A DNA stretch of 64,000 bases from Blepharisma japonicum (Eukaryota > Ciliophora > Heterotrichea > Heterotrichida > Blepharismidae), in the NCBI GenBank assembly GCA_949751835.1, contig CATKHK010000020.1:248001-312000 (forward strand). Reading direction: 5' to 3'. Of this stretch, positions 10,898-20,280 are shown piece by piece. Each line of letters starts with the position of its first letter. The stretch's first letter is position 1. The translations under genes and the position numbers were made by a program. The notes under the pieces were generated by a model, which saw only the letters and a list, made by a program, of their open reading frames with translations, had not been told where the DNA came from and made no database searches.

Positions 10898-11407
10898 ATG
10901 ATTAACTTTGAGCTGCTTCTTAGAAAAGAAACAAGACAGCCGCTGGTGCAAACGATTCTCAGACAGATTTTAAAGGAGTCTAGGAAGCAAAGTGATGAAG
11001 TTGTTAGGAAGTATTTGATATCTACAACGCTTTATTGTTTTAAATTAGAAAAGAAAAGCACGGAATTGAAGAAAATTGAAAATTTTTTAAACTTACAAAA
11101 TGATTTACTCAATGCAATCAAGAAAGCTAACAATAGTAATTTAGAAAGCTCGAAATATTTGGTGGATTTGGCTTATGGGCAGATATGTTTTACTCCAAGG
11201 CATGATCATTTTATTCAAGCTAGGTATTTAGGCAAGCTTCCGTTTGGTAAAAAACCATTAATGGCTATGCCTTTTAAAGAAGGATATCAAATCACAGGAC
11301 CTAATCCAGTACCAATTGAATTTTTAAATCACGCAAGAAACTATGTTAAGCAAAACCCGTCTAAAGTAGGAATTTATAAAGACATATTAAAATACACATT
11401 CAATTAA
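10898..11407 (+). CDS. Hypothetical basic protein, 169 aa
   Basis: Starts 59 bp after the ABCA stop on the same strand and ends with TAA. The product is Lys/Leu/Asn-rich with an Arg-rich helical N-terminal half and a C-terminal half containing Pro-Gly turns (the LGKLPFGKKPLMAMPFKEGY region). There is no TM helix, signal peptide or known motif. Size and basic charge would fit a mitochondrial ribosomal or other organellar protein, but that is only a guess from composition. No TGA codon or intron. Confidence 0.7.
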   Translation: MINFELLLRKETRQPLVQTILRQILKESRKQSDEVVRKYLISTTLYCFKLEKKSTELKKIENFLNLQNDLLNAIKKANNSNLESSKYLVDLAYGQICFTPRHDHFIQARYLGKLPFGKKPLMAMPFKEGYQITGPNPVPIEFLNHARNYVKQNPSKVGIYKDILKYTFN

Positions 11408-11636
11408 TTTACCAAGTATTACCAATAATAAACTTGAATGAAAAATTAATTTTCTAAAATTAGCATTGCTGATTTAATTTAAATTAAAACCACCATTTTA
11501 TATTTTATAAATCTTTATGTAACGTCCAAGGTTATCTGCTACCAGCTATTCTATTGGAGTTCTCTTTATAATTTTAAGCTTAATAAAGCGATACTAATTA
11601 TATTAGTATTAAAAATAAACAATAGTTTAATAAATA

Positions 11637-12437
11637 ATGGACAATCCTGGTCAGAACCTAACTGTTAGCCCAAAGCTAAAAGTTTTCTATATAGTTTTTA
11701 CTTTTCTTTATTTTACTATTATCCCTTTGAAAATTGCGGTGATGTCCATTCATGATTGATATAAACAAGGAAAAGATGAAACCAAATGAGAAGGCTCACT
11801 TTTTGAAATTTATAAATCTGGAGGACTTTATAAAGAAGAATCTTATGCATGACTTTCAAACCATTACTGTGAAATAAGTAGCGACTATAGTTCTAACGCT
11901 TGCTCAACTTTTACGAATTTATACGGTGGAGGAGTTACCTTTATTGTGTTTAGCTGCTTAGAAATAATATTTGCGCTTGTTATTGTAGTATCCGGAATAG
12001 CTTCAATGTGCCAAAAAAATACCTGTTTTTTGTGTTTGAGGGTGTTTTTTTCAGGTTTAGCACCTTTAGCTGGCCTTCTTGCTTTTGCAGTAATGGCAGG
12101 AACAGCTGTAGTCACTTATTCAGACGCATGTGACTCAACATCTAGCTACTTGTCTTCCCAAAGTAATACTTGTGCACTGACTGGGCCTCAATTTGAATTA
12201 TTCAACTTTTTATATGTCGTGGTTTTATCCATTTCATTTTGGATTTGTCTCTGTATTTTAAAGTGTGAGGAAACAAAAAGCGTTGAAAACAATAGCAGTC
12301 AACCTCATGACGGTGAAAATGTTCATCAAAATCAAGATGAAGATCAGCTTACAACTCGAACTTTTCCTTTAACTGTTATAGGACCGCCTCATAACGAAGA
12401 AGGTATAGTGGTTGGAATTCCATATAAGGATGTTTAG
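11637..12437 (+). CDS. Four-helix membrane protein, family A (paralogue of 25004-25858)
   Basis: Start ATG 11637 lies in a taaataATG context. Three in-frame TGA codons (11757, 11787, 11850) are read as Trp, giving 266 residues. Four hydrophobic helices are visible, about residues 13-39, 102-128, 130-157 and 185-207, with a Cys-containing loop after helix 1, a second Cys loop after helix 3 and a polar C-terminal tail. The first loop has W41YKQGKDETKW51EG and the second has CALTGP. The gene at 25004 has WVYQGKDDTKWRG and CASHGP at equivalent places, so the two form a family of tetraspan/claudin-like shape. I know no named family with these motifs. Function unknown, probably plasma or cortical membrane. 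Confidence 0.85.
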
Positions 12438-12530
12438 ATAAAATAATTTAAAGAAATTAATATGATATTTATAATTTGCAGAACAGCATTAAAAATATTC
12501 ATTTTTAAACTAATTTCTTATTGATTATAT

Positions 12531-13529
12531 CTAATCCTTTAATTCCATCAATTTGAACGATGCCCATTTATACATGATAATGATTTTCTCTGCTAATTTT
12601 ATATTTATAGCACTAGCAGGCCAATTATGATATATAAACGCCGAATATATGTTCACTGCCTCCTTTAACGCATTCTCACATTCATTCTTTCTTGCAACTG
12701 AATATTCCTCTCTATCTATAGAGTCCTTAACCTCAGAAAAGCTTTCATTAAATTGCTCTAATCTATGTGAGTAATTTGCCATTATCCACATATTTATATC
12801 CCTCAAATATTTTCTCTGCATTTGCTCGTTAAATTTGAAAAATGTATAAATTTCAGGGCCAATCATATTCAAGTAGCCATCGCTTTTATAATCTTCACAG
12901 TACTTTTCTAGCAATTTAGGCATTACTCCGCTAACTTGCATTCAAAGCGTATCATGGTCTTTTCTATAAAATCCAAAATAAATGGATACAGCTAAGAAAA
13001 AGTTTTTATCGATTTCTTGAAGATCAAGAGATTTTATATGAGGAATAGCTTTACGTAGATACTCAGCAAAAATATAGATGCTTGATGATCCTTGGTCAAT
13101 TAATTCGTTTGTGTCCTCGTAATTTAGTTTTTGGTTGTCTAATAAAAACAATAAGTCTTTTTGCATGATGCCTTGAAGGTTTTCTGTTGATTCCAGCATA
13201 TCTTTGGAAACATTAATAGAAATATCAAGACAACGATATAAATGCATGGCATAGGCATATCTGATATTTGTGATGTAATAAGTAATTGGAGAACTGCTGT
13301 CTGTCAAAAATGGGTTTACTTCAGTGTATTCGTAATTTGGACCAAGGTAACGAGCTAAAAGGTAAGTGAGCTCCATGAAGATATTTGAAATGGTAGAAGC
13401 ACTGGATGTGTTTTCGATAATGGATAAGAGCTCAAAATGATAAAGCTGTTCTCTTTGGTCATATTTTGAGAAATCAACTTGACGTAGGTCATTTAGTGTG
13501 TTTGTGAGATTGTAATCTTGGTACTCCAT
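12531..13529 (-). CDS. Hypothetical mostly helical protein, 332 aa
   Basis: Two open stretches separated only by a TGA at 12942-12944 form one frame with Trp at that place; start ATG 13527-13529, stop TAA. The product is helix-rich and Tyr/Leu/Asn-rich with no signal peptide, membrane segment or short catalytic motif. The pattern of long amphipathic helices resembles alpha-solenoid or BRO1-like folds, but I cannot support a family. It converges on the family A gene, with 93 bp between stops. Confidence 0.75.
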
Positions 13530-13692
13530 ATTTTTATAAATTTTGAAAATTAAAACATCACAAACTCTTCAGTATTTTTTTAAGTGGTCAAATTAAAAAT
13601 AAGTAAGAGAAGAACGTTCTAATTTGATTCATTTATGATAAATAATAAAATTATTTATATACTTGTATATTTTTGCTATAGACTATAAGTGA

Positions 13693-14082
13693 TTAGAATA
13701 AAACACAGCAGCAACAGCAGCCTTTTGCTTGATTTGTGTCTTTTTTAGCATCATTTTCTTGGCTTGCAATTGACATCTTCAATGGAGATTTGAAGTGCTC
13801 ATATTCTGGCTTAACTTCAGTCTCATTTAATTCTGTAGTTTCTGTGGCTTCGTTTACTTCTTTTTCATCGACAATAGGAGCCAAATTAGGCTGATTCACA
13901 ATTTTCTCATTAATGTTAGTCAAAAATAATTCTGAGCTTGCCCGTGAATCATGATCTTCAATTGCTTTGCTTTCCTTTTCTATTTCCCAATAAGGAAAAG
14001 AAGAAATCGCTTGCTTAATTTTATCTTGAAGTGAAAAAACAGTCTGACTGTGGGTTCTCACAACAATTTCAGAATCTTCCAT
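13693..14082 (-). CDS. Small acidic protein with Cys cluster and CaaX-like tail
   Basis: 129 residues, complete, without TGA or intron. Most of it is acidic and probably disordered. The last residues are GCCCCCVLF: five adjacent cysteines ending in a CVLF box, a plausible CaaX prenylation signal (C-aliphatic-aliphatic-X) with upstream cysteines available for palmitoylation, as in Ras and Rho C-termini. There is no GTPase fold, so this looks like a lipid-anchored peripheral membrane adaptor. The lipid sites are inferred from sequence only. Family not recognised. Confidence 0.75.
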   Translation of the reverse strand: MEDSEIVVRTHSQTVFSLQDKIKQAISSFPYWEIEKESKAIEDHDSRASSELFLTNINEKIVNQPNLAPIVDEKEVNEATETTELNETEVKPEYEHFKSPLKMSIASQENDAKKDTNQAKGCCCCCVLF

Positions 14083-14350
14083 TTATTATAGCAACAATGT
14101 ATCAAGTCTATTTCAATTTAACTCTTCAGTTGATTCCACATCCCAAAATATGCTTATATAAGTCCCAAATGATTAAGTTTGTAATAATAATAATAATCAA
14201 GGAAATTCTCAATTTCGCTAAATAAAAAATTTTTCTCTTGCAAAGGATGGGAAATAAAGGTAATATATTTCTAAAAACTACATTCCTTGCCTATTCTGAT
14301 CTATAGATGAAATCTTAGTAAGCCAATTAATCTTTGAAATAAATAAAATA

Positions 14351-14872
14351 TTAATCTTCGTTCTTCTTAGCTAATAAAACTGATTTCATCCTCGCAACTT
14401 CTTTCCTCTCTCCCCCATCGTTAAAGTTAATCATTGAAGCTACTTTTTTCCAGCTGCTTCCATGGTTTAGTTGTTGTTTCATTTCTCGGCTATGCTTTTC
14501 TTCTTCCCTATTAAATTCCATCTTTTGTTGAATTCTTTGCCTTCTATCATCATGCCATTTCCTGAGCTCTTCTTGTGCTTTTCTTCTCTTTTCTTCTATT
14601 CTTGTCCTTTCTTTTTCATCTTTTAAGTATAATTTTCTATTAAAAGCTTGCTGTTCTGCATCCCTTTGTCTTTGTCTTTCATTTTCTTCTTCATCTACTT
14701 CACTGCTCATAGAGCTTCCTAATGGCTGAGCTGATTCTTCTACAAAGTCAGTGCTTAAAAATGGGTCAGAAGTGGCTTGAGGTGGCTGCGCTGTTCCTCC
14801 TGCTGTCGTAGTAGTAGCTGGCATAGAAAAGATATCGTCATTTATAGGAAAAGAGTCCAAAACTTCTGACAT
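14351..14872 (-). CDS. CLC: Clathrin light chain
   Basis: 173 residues. The N-terminus is acidic and Ser/Thr/Pro-rich, containing DPFLSTDFVEE. A central charged single helix (about 66-130, Arg/Glu/Gln-rich) would bind the clathrin heavy chain. The C-terminal segment SSWKKVASMINFND and then RMKSVLLAKK matches the conserved clathrin light-chain end (W-x-R/K-V-A-S-L-I-D-F and R-M-x-S-V-L-L). It regulates triskelion assembly on coated vesicles. Its start codon lies only 23 bp after the stop of the upstream glucokinase gene on the same strand, so its promoter must overlap that gene's 3' end or a bicistronic transcript exists. Confidence 0.85.
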   Translation of the reverse strand: MSEVLDSFPINDDIFSMPATTTTAGGTAQPPQATSDPFLSTDFVEESAQPLGSSMSSEVDEEENERQRQRDAEQQAFNRKLYLKDEKERTRIEEKRRKAQEELRKWHDDRRQRIQQKMEFNREEEKHSREMKQQLNHGSSWKKVASMINFNDGGERKEVARMKSVLLAKKNED

Positions 14873-14895
14873 ATTTTTATAATGAGTTAGCCTTA

Positions 14896-15954
14896 TTAAG
14901 CGATGTTAAGTAAATTCTTGGCATATTTCTTGACTCCAAGCATCCCACAGTCTTCATGATTCACAACATAGAAAGGACAGCTATTGATAGCCGCTCTAAT
15001 GTGAGGAGGCTTAGCATATAGAGCTTCTTTGAAAATTTGGCTTCGGGCTATATTTTCAGCATTTCTCGTAACCAGACCCCCAATTAAATAGAATCCGCCA
15101 TATGGCAAGGTTTTAGCGATTGCATTTCCGCATTCATATCCAAGCATTTGAAGCCACATTTCTACAGATTTTTGGCATAGCTGGTCTCTTCCTGAAAACC
15201 CATATTCCATGATTAATTTCATTCTTTCGCTTGGGTTGTTTTCAAATAGCCTGTCAAATTCTTCATTGATCAATTCAGGAAATTCTCTTCTCATGAATGG
15301 GTAAAGATTATAGGCTCCTACTCCTGCAAGTACCAGTTCTTGATTAGCTGCTTGAACTCCTTCAAATTGTGGGTACTCTTCGCCTTTTTGGCATGCTCCT
15401 CTTACTCTTTCAAGCATATACATAGAGAATTTCCACTGCAGCTCATTTTTAGGACCGAAGTCAGAATGTCCTCCTTCAGTGCCCCATGCATCATAATGTC
15501 GTCCATTCCAAGTTAAAAAGCAAAACCCAAGACCAGTGCCAGGCCCAATGACAACAACTGGAGAATGCTCAATTGGCCTTACACCTGGAATTAACTGAAT
15601 GACTTGTTCTGGCTTTAAATCTAAGACTCCGTAGCCAGCTGCTTGAAAATCGTTGAGAAACACAACTTTTTCTATTCCCACTTCATTAGTAATAGCGTCT
15701 GTTGTACATGGAGGCCAGCCAGTATTGATAAAAGTAACACTGTTGCCTTTAATAGGTCCTGCAATTGCAAAAACTCCAATGCTTGGAGTTGGCTGACCAG
15801 CAAGAAAAGATTTAATTACTGGGATAAACTCTTCAAAGCTGTGAGAATTTATACTTTCTACAGGCTTCACAACGGTGCATTCTCCATTTTCATAGGAGAG
15901 CAGCTCAAAGCGAGAATTAGTTCCTCCTATATCAGCTACCAAAACAATCGACAT
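14896..15954 (-). CDS. glk: Glucokinase, bacterial hexokinase-type (EC 2.7.1.2)
   Basis: 352 residues; ATP-dependent phosphorylation of glucose to glucose-6-phosphate in the cytosol. The ATP phosphate-binding motif DIGGTNSRF is at residues 8-16. Other family landmarks are VFLNDFQAAGYG (with the catalytic Asp of the LND motif), the glycine-rich GPGTGLGF, and GTEGGHSDFGP in place of the AEGGH sugar-binding motif. The length fits bacterial Glk (about 320-350) rather than eukaryotic hexokinase (about 450 or more), so the gene is probably of bacterial origin by an old transfer; such enzymes are known from several protists. No signal peptide, no TGA. A divergent 112-bp spacer separates it from the GABA transaminase gene. 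Confidence 0.9.
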   Translation of the reverse strand: MSIVLVADIGGTNSRFELLSYENGECTVVKPVESINSHSFEEFIPVIKSFLAGQPTPSIGVFAIAGPIKGNSVTFINTGWPPCTTDAITNEVGIEKVVFLNDFQAAGYGVLDLKPEQVIQLIPGVRPIEHSPVVVIGPGTGLGFCFLTWNGRHYDAWGTEGGHSDFGPKNELQWKFSMYMLERVRGACQKGEEYPQFEGVQAANQELVLAGVGAYNLYPFMRREFPELINEEFDRLFENNPSERMKLIMEYGFSGRDQLCQKSVEMWLQMLGYECGNAIAKTLPYGGFYLIGGLVTRNAENIARSQIFKEALYAKPPHIRAAINSCPFYVVNHEDCGMLGVKKYAKNLLNIA

Positions 15955-16066
15955 TAAATTTAATGGCTATTTAATTGGCACTACATTGACAAGAATTTTT
16001 AATTAAGGTGTATAGAATAATGAGGCATTTTTTATATAAATCTTTGAATAGTTAATATTTATTTCT

Positions 16067-17545
16067 ATGAAATTTGTGACAAGGCTTATCAACAAATTCA
16101 AAGTGAACAACCCAATTCTCTTAGAAGAGCCTTCAGCACCACTTATTTCTACTTCAATTCCTGGGCCAAAAGGAAAAGAACTATTAGCCAAGCAGATTCA
16201 ATTTTCTCAAGATTATAGAACAGTAATGATAAATTAGATCAAATTTTATGTGGATTACAATAAGTCCATAGGAAACTACGTTGTAGATGTCGATGGAAAT
16301 ATTATTCTTGATACTTTTTGCCACATTGCTTCCCTCCCTCTTGGGTATAATCATCCAGATATGATTTATGTAATTCATATTCAGAACGTCTATTCAGGAG
16401 AATACCAAAAATTCTTAGCCCAAAGGCAATCTACAGATATCCCAGATATTCATTGGCCAAGGATGGTGAGAGACATTTTATTGCCGATTGCCCCAAAAAA
16501 TCTCAATGAAGTCATTGTAAACTGCGGCTGCGGGTCAAATTCAAACGAAGAAGCATACAAGATGGCGTTTGCTTATTATATGAAAAACAAAAGAGGTGGA
16601 GATCCAAGCGATCAAGATATTGAACAAGCTCTAAACAACCAAGGAGAAGAATTAGCAATCCTTTCTTTTAGTGGCGCCTTACATGGAAGACATTTGGCAT
16701 CCCAAACAACTACTCATACAAAACCTATATGAAAAATCGGGCAGCCAAGACTAGATTGGCCTAAAGCTCCATTTCCAGAAATCAAGTATCCTTATCATCT
16801 GAATGAAAGCCATAATATTAAAGAAGAACAAAAATGCCTAGCGGAGGTTGAAAAAATTTTTAAGTCTACTAAAAAGCCAATTGCTGGAGTTGTTATTGAG
16901 CCAATTTTAGCTGAAGGAGGAGATAAATCAGCTTCTCCAAATTTTTATTTAGGAGTCCAAGAGTTAGCTCATAAGTATGGAGCTTTATTTATTGTTGATG
17001 AAGTCCAAACAGGTGGAGGAGCCACAGGAAGATTTTGGTGCCATGAGCATTGGGGTGAAAGAGCTAATCCAGATATAGTGACCTTTGCAAAGAAACTCCA
17101 AGTGTCTGGGCTATTCTATAAGCCACATTTGAGACCTACAAGGGCTTATGCGTTATACAATTCTACAAGAGGAGATCCTATAAGGCTGATGAATTTGAGA
17201 AAAATTAGAGAAGTGATGGATAATGATAATTTGCTAAGACAAACAGAAAGAGTTGGTATGGTGCTAAAAAATTCTTTGTATGCTTTGTCACAAAAATATC
17301 CAATTTATAATGTGAGAGGATATGGAACATTTTTAGCTTATGATTTTGAAAGCCCTCAGTGGGCTCATGCTTATGAAAGCGAAATGCTTAAGTTAGGAGT
17401 AAGTGTTGGCCTTTGTGGAATTCAAGGTATTAGAGTCAGACCAAGCTTAATATTCAAGCCAAAGCATGCCGAGCTATATTTAGATCGAGCAGAATTTGCA
17501 TTAAACCAAATCCTGTCTAAAGGATATAATTTAGCTAAAGCTTAG
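16067..17545 (+). CDS. ABAT: 4-aminobutyrate aminotransferase (GABA-T)
   Basis: Spliced product of 487 residues: exon 1 16067-16222, a 15-nt intron, exon 2 16238-17545, with one TGA (16730) read as Trp. It is a PLP enzyme transferring the GABA amino group to 2-oxoglutarate, normally mitochondrial. The N-terminus MKFVTRLINKFK is basic and amphipathic like a targeting peptide. Subfamily features include DGNIILDTFCHIASLPLGYN, the SGALHGR segment, VDEVQTGGGATGRFW (Asp that contacts the PLP ring nitrogen) and TFAKKLQVSG (Schiff-base Lys region, KK). Length matches animal ABAT (500). The second cysteine of the animal CGSC iron-sulfur motif is not conserved (CGCGSNSNE here). Confidence 0.9.
16223..16237 (+). 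other. 15-nt spliceosomal intron in the GABA-T gene
   Basis: GTAATGATAAATTAG, phase 0. It contains an in-frame TAG if retained. Removing it joins the N-terminal exon to the conserved domain without frame change. It has an A six bases from the 3' end and a pyrimidine before the terminal AG. Confidence 0.9.
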
Positions 17546-17757
17546 CCATTTATTAAAAATATCTCTTGAATTAATTATATATAAACTATTAGTTTAATGA
17601 GGTTATATATATACAAATATATAATTAATTTACTCCTTTTTACTTTACTTATAAATTTCATCAATATCTTTATTATCCTTAATGAAAATTTCTAAAATGT
17701 CTGAATTTTTCAACCTTCAAGCAATTTCATATATTTAAATAAATTATAATACCGCCA

Positions 17758-18126
17758 ATGTCAAAATTCGTCAAAGAAACTGAAGAAGCTCCGAAGACAA
17801 AGATCATCGAACGCTATCCTCCTGGAGTCCGAGCTCTTAAAGAAATACGAAAATACCAACATTCAACTGATCTCCTTATAAGTAAACCTGGATTTGCAAG
17901 ACTTGTTAAAAGTATCTCTTATAATGTAACCAAAGATGACTCAATTAAATGGAGTAAACTTGGAATAGAAGCTTTGCAACACACCGCTGAAGATTTCTTA
18001 GTTGGCCTTTTTGAAGATTCAAATCTCTGCGCTCTACACGCAAAAAGAGTTACTTTATTGGTCAAAGATATGCAGCTTGCGAGAAGAATCCGTGGAAGAT
18101 TTGAAAAAATTGTTAATAGAACTTAA
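17758..18126 (+). CDS. Divergent histone H3 variant, CenH3/CENP-A candidate
   Basis: 122 residues with a clear H3 histone fold: helix [21 protein letters not shown], helix 2 ending [19 protein letters not shown], and the final [13 protein letters not shown]. It differs from canonical H3 where CenH3 proteins do. The N-tail is only about 20 residues and lacks the ARTKQTARKS sequence. Loop 1 between helices 1 and 2 is two residues longer: 30 residues lie between the LV of helix 1 and LVGLFED, against 28 in H3 and 30 in human CENP-A. A Trp (SIKW) replaces the Phe of H3 RFQ, as in CENP-A FNW. It would mark centromeres, in a ciliate probably those of the germline micronucleus. Another specialised H3 variant remains possible. 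Convergent with the next gene, 24 bp between stops. Confidence 0.8.
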   Translation: MSKFVKETEEAPKTKIIERYPPGVRALKEIRKYQHSTDLLISKPGFARLVKSISYNVTKDDSIKWSKLGIEALQHTAEDFLVGLFEDSNLCALHAKRVTLLVKDMQLARRIRGRFEKIVNRT

Positions 18127-18150
18127 ATTATTATGGGAAAAGATAATCTG

Positions 18151-19227
18151 TTAGCTTAAAATTAGATACAACATGAATGATGCCAACAAAGGTAAATGAC
18201 CTTTGCTCCAGGTATCCATCTTGTAGGAAGGATTATATAGTTTAAGTGCTTCTGAGCAGTTATCGATTGCACCAGAATGATAAAGAGCCCAGTCGTCAAA
18301 AATGATCATCATTTGGTTATAATAATCTTTTCCATCATCACTTATAGCATTGCAGAAATAAAGAGTTTCAATATCAATTGTGCTTCCATCATCTCCAGAA
18401 CAGCTAGAGTCTGAGTATTGAAACTTTGGCCAAAATTCATCAGAAATTCCTCGGACTGGTCCTAGTGAAGGGTTGCAGAAACCTATATTAGACCCAACCC
18501 CAGCACATTGACAAGGGGCTGTTGTATCTGTTGTGTTGTCGGAATCCCATTTGTAGATGCATGTACTTGGAACTGTGCAGTAAAAAGGCTCTTCAAGTTT
18601 TACGTTGTCGACATATATGCTGACCCTATCGCATTTCCCTTTTCTTACATAGTTTGATTTGCAATATTTTGCTTCATTTGAAGCTTTTCCAAACCCTAAC
18701 GAAAAAAATGATATACAAGTGTAAGTATATTGGTTGCAGCCAATACCTACAGCACATTGGCTTGAAGCCAGGCATGGCGTTCCAGTTACAAGTGATTGAA
18801 CACACAGATTATTTGAAGAGCAAAAGTAACTTGGCTCACAATGGTCATCTAGCTTGCAGTAATGCCCTACTTTTACGCTTTTACAATGCCCATCATTGCA
18901 TTTATTGCTAAAGCAATCATCATTGCTGCAGCATTTATTATAAGTCACAAGTTCATGTTTGCCTGTGCAGTTATTTACTATAGTCTCGGGGACATCTTCA
19001 GCGCAGCTGGAATCTTTCCAGGAGTTTCAGTCCCCAAATTGCGCAAGATTACTACAAGTGTAATTTGTTGGGCATGCTTTGACCTCTATTGTTTGTCCAT
19101 TTTGATGAACGCATACACTTTCAAACAAAGAATCACTGCAGCTAACTACCTTGCATGGGGCATCTGTGTCAATTCCTAAAGCCAATTTAAGTAGGCATGA
19201 AGCGATTAAATAGAGCAATTTGGTCAT
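18151..19227 (-). CDS. Cys-rich secreted protein, probably GPI-anchored
   Basis: 358 residues with one TGA (19027-19029) read as Trp. It starts with a signal peptide (MTKLLYLIASCLLKLALG) and ends in a hydrophobic stretch, HLPLLASFMLYLILS, after a polar Ser/Lys region, the layout of a GPI-anchor signal. The middle is a ladder of Cys pairs (CCSNDDCFSNKCNDGHC, CEPSYFCSSNNLC, CLASSQCAVGIGC), similar to dickkopf-like or other disulfide-knot surface repeats. It is a paralogue of the gene at 25928-27016, sharing the block P-x-Y-x-C-...-C-x5-C-x3-GC-N. Surface proteins of this kind are common in ciliates; ligand and role are unknown. Confidence 0.85.
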
Positions 19228-19320
19228 TTATGAAGTTTGTAGTCAATATGATAAAAATTCTCAAAGTAATATAAATGAGTTTTTATTTTATTTTTAAAAG
19301 AAAGAATTCTTATTAAAGAA

Positions 19321-20280
19321 TTAAGCATTTGCTAATCTACTTAATAATGAATTTGTTTTATTCGGAACAGGAGGTGAAACAATAGGTGTAAAGCTTGAAT
19401 TTTCAAAGCTAAAACAAAATGAATCAATTTGTCTCAAGAGGTCAGAAGACTCAAAAATCGCAGTTGGACACTTTTCTTTAAATTTTTCAAGTTTCATAGC
19501 TTTTTTTTTAATTCCAGCGCTTTTTTGCTTAAAGCTAGCAAGCTTTTTGATCGGAGATTTGCATTTTCGATTTTTTTCTTCTTTAATTTCTTCGTTTTTG
19601 ACTAGACTTGGTGTGTTGGCAGCTTCTCTGATTGAACTATAAGGTGGAGAAAGTGATAAAATTTCGTCAACGTAATAATTATAATCTATTATCGACTTGC
19701 TTTTGGGAGCCAGGATTGATGAACCTAGCTCTCGCAGTTTTGCATTAATTTCCTTTGGTTCGACATTCAGCTGATTCTTATATTTAGATTTGAAATTTAA
19801 AAAATTTTTGGTGAAATTTTCGATTTTCTGGTTTAAAAATGCTTCATAAGGTTTTATATCGTCGTTTAGGAAGGATTTAGCTGCGAATGCTGAATAGCAT
19901 ATAAAATCATTTAAAGATAGTTTGGTATCAGTTCAGCCAATTTTATCAAGATAAAGCGTCCACAAAGCAGTTTCTATTTCATTGAAAGCAAAATCTTGCA
20001 GAGTGCCCATCAAATATCTAAGAAGTGGTCCGGCTCTGTAGTCTCCAAGAAAATCTGGGTTTTGTAAAAATCTTCTCAATATTAATTCACATGTTTGATT
20101 ATTCCCAAAATGTTTAAAATCTTGATGTATATTATAATAGCGTTGCAGTAAAACACTTAGCTCTTCATTTTCTTTAAGTTCTGAACGTGTCTCATCTTCT
20201 ATTTTAATTTTCTTTACAGGGCTTTTTAAAAGGTAGCCAGCGCTATTTAAAGAATCTCTTTTGATTTCACCAGAAAACAT
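19321..20280 (-). CDS. Unknown family B protein, 319 aa (relative of 57415-58167)
   Basis: Start ATG 20278-20280, one TGA (19933-19935) read as Trp, stop TAA at 19321. The central part (about residues 60-155) is helical and aligns by eye with the product of the gene at 57415: FNEIETALWTLYLDK here, LNEIEILYWSYLLKK there, then FLNDDIKPYEAFL here and FNEDIEPFEKIM there, at about the same spacing. The C-terminal half is basic and low in complexity with Lys-rich stretches, possibly a nuclear or DNA/RNA-binding tail. The helical pattern loosely resembles a cyclin fold, but I cannot support that. No known motif. Confidence 0.75.

Noticed and set aside
13611-13620. AGAACGTTCT palindrome resembling a heat-shock element unit
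   Set aside because: Only one clear GAAnnTTC unit; a functional heat-shock element usually needs three. Neighbouring genes show no heat-shock link.
14351-15954. glucokinase and clathrin light chain as a functional operon
   Set aside because: The close spacing is notable but the functions are unrelated, and compactness is general in this genome.
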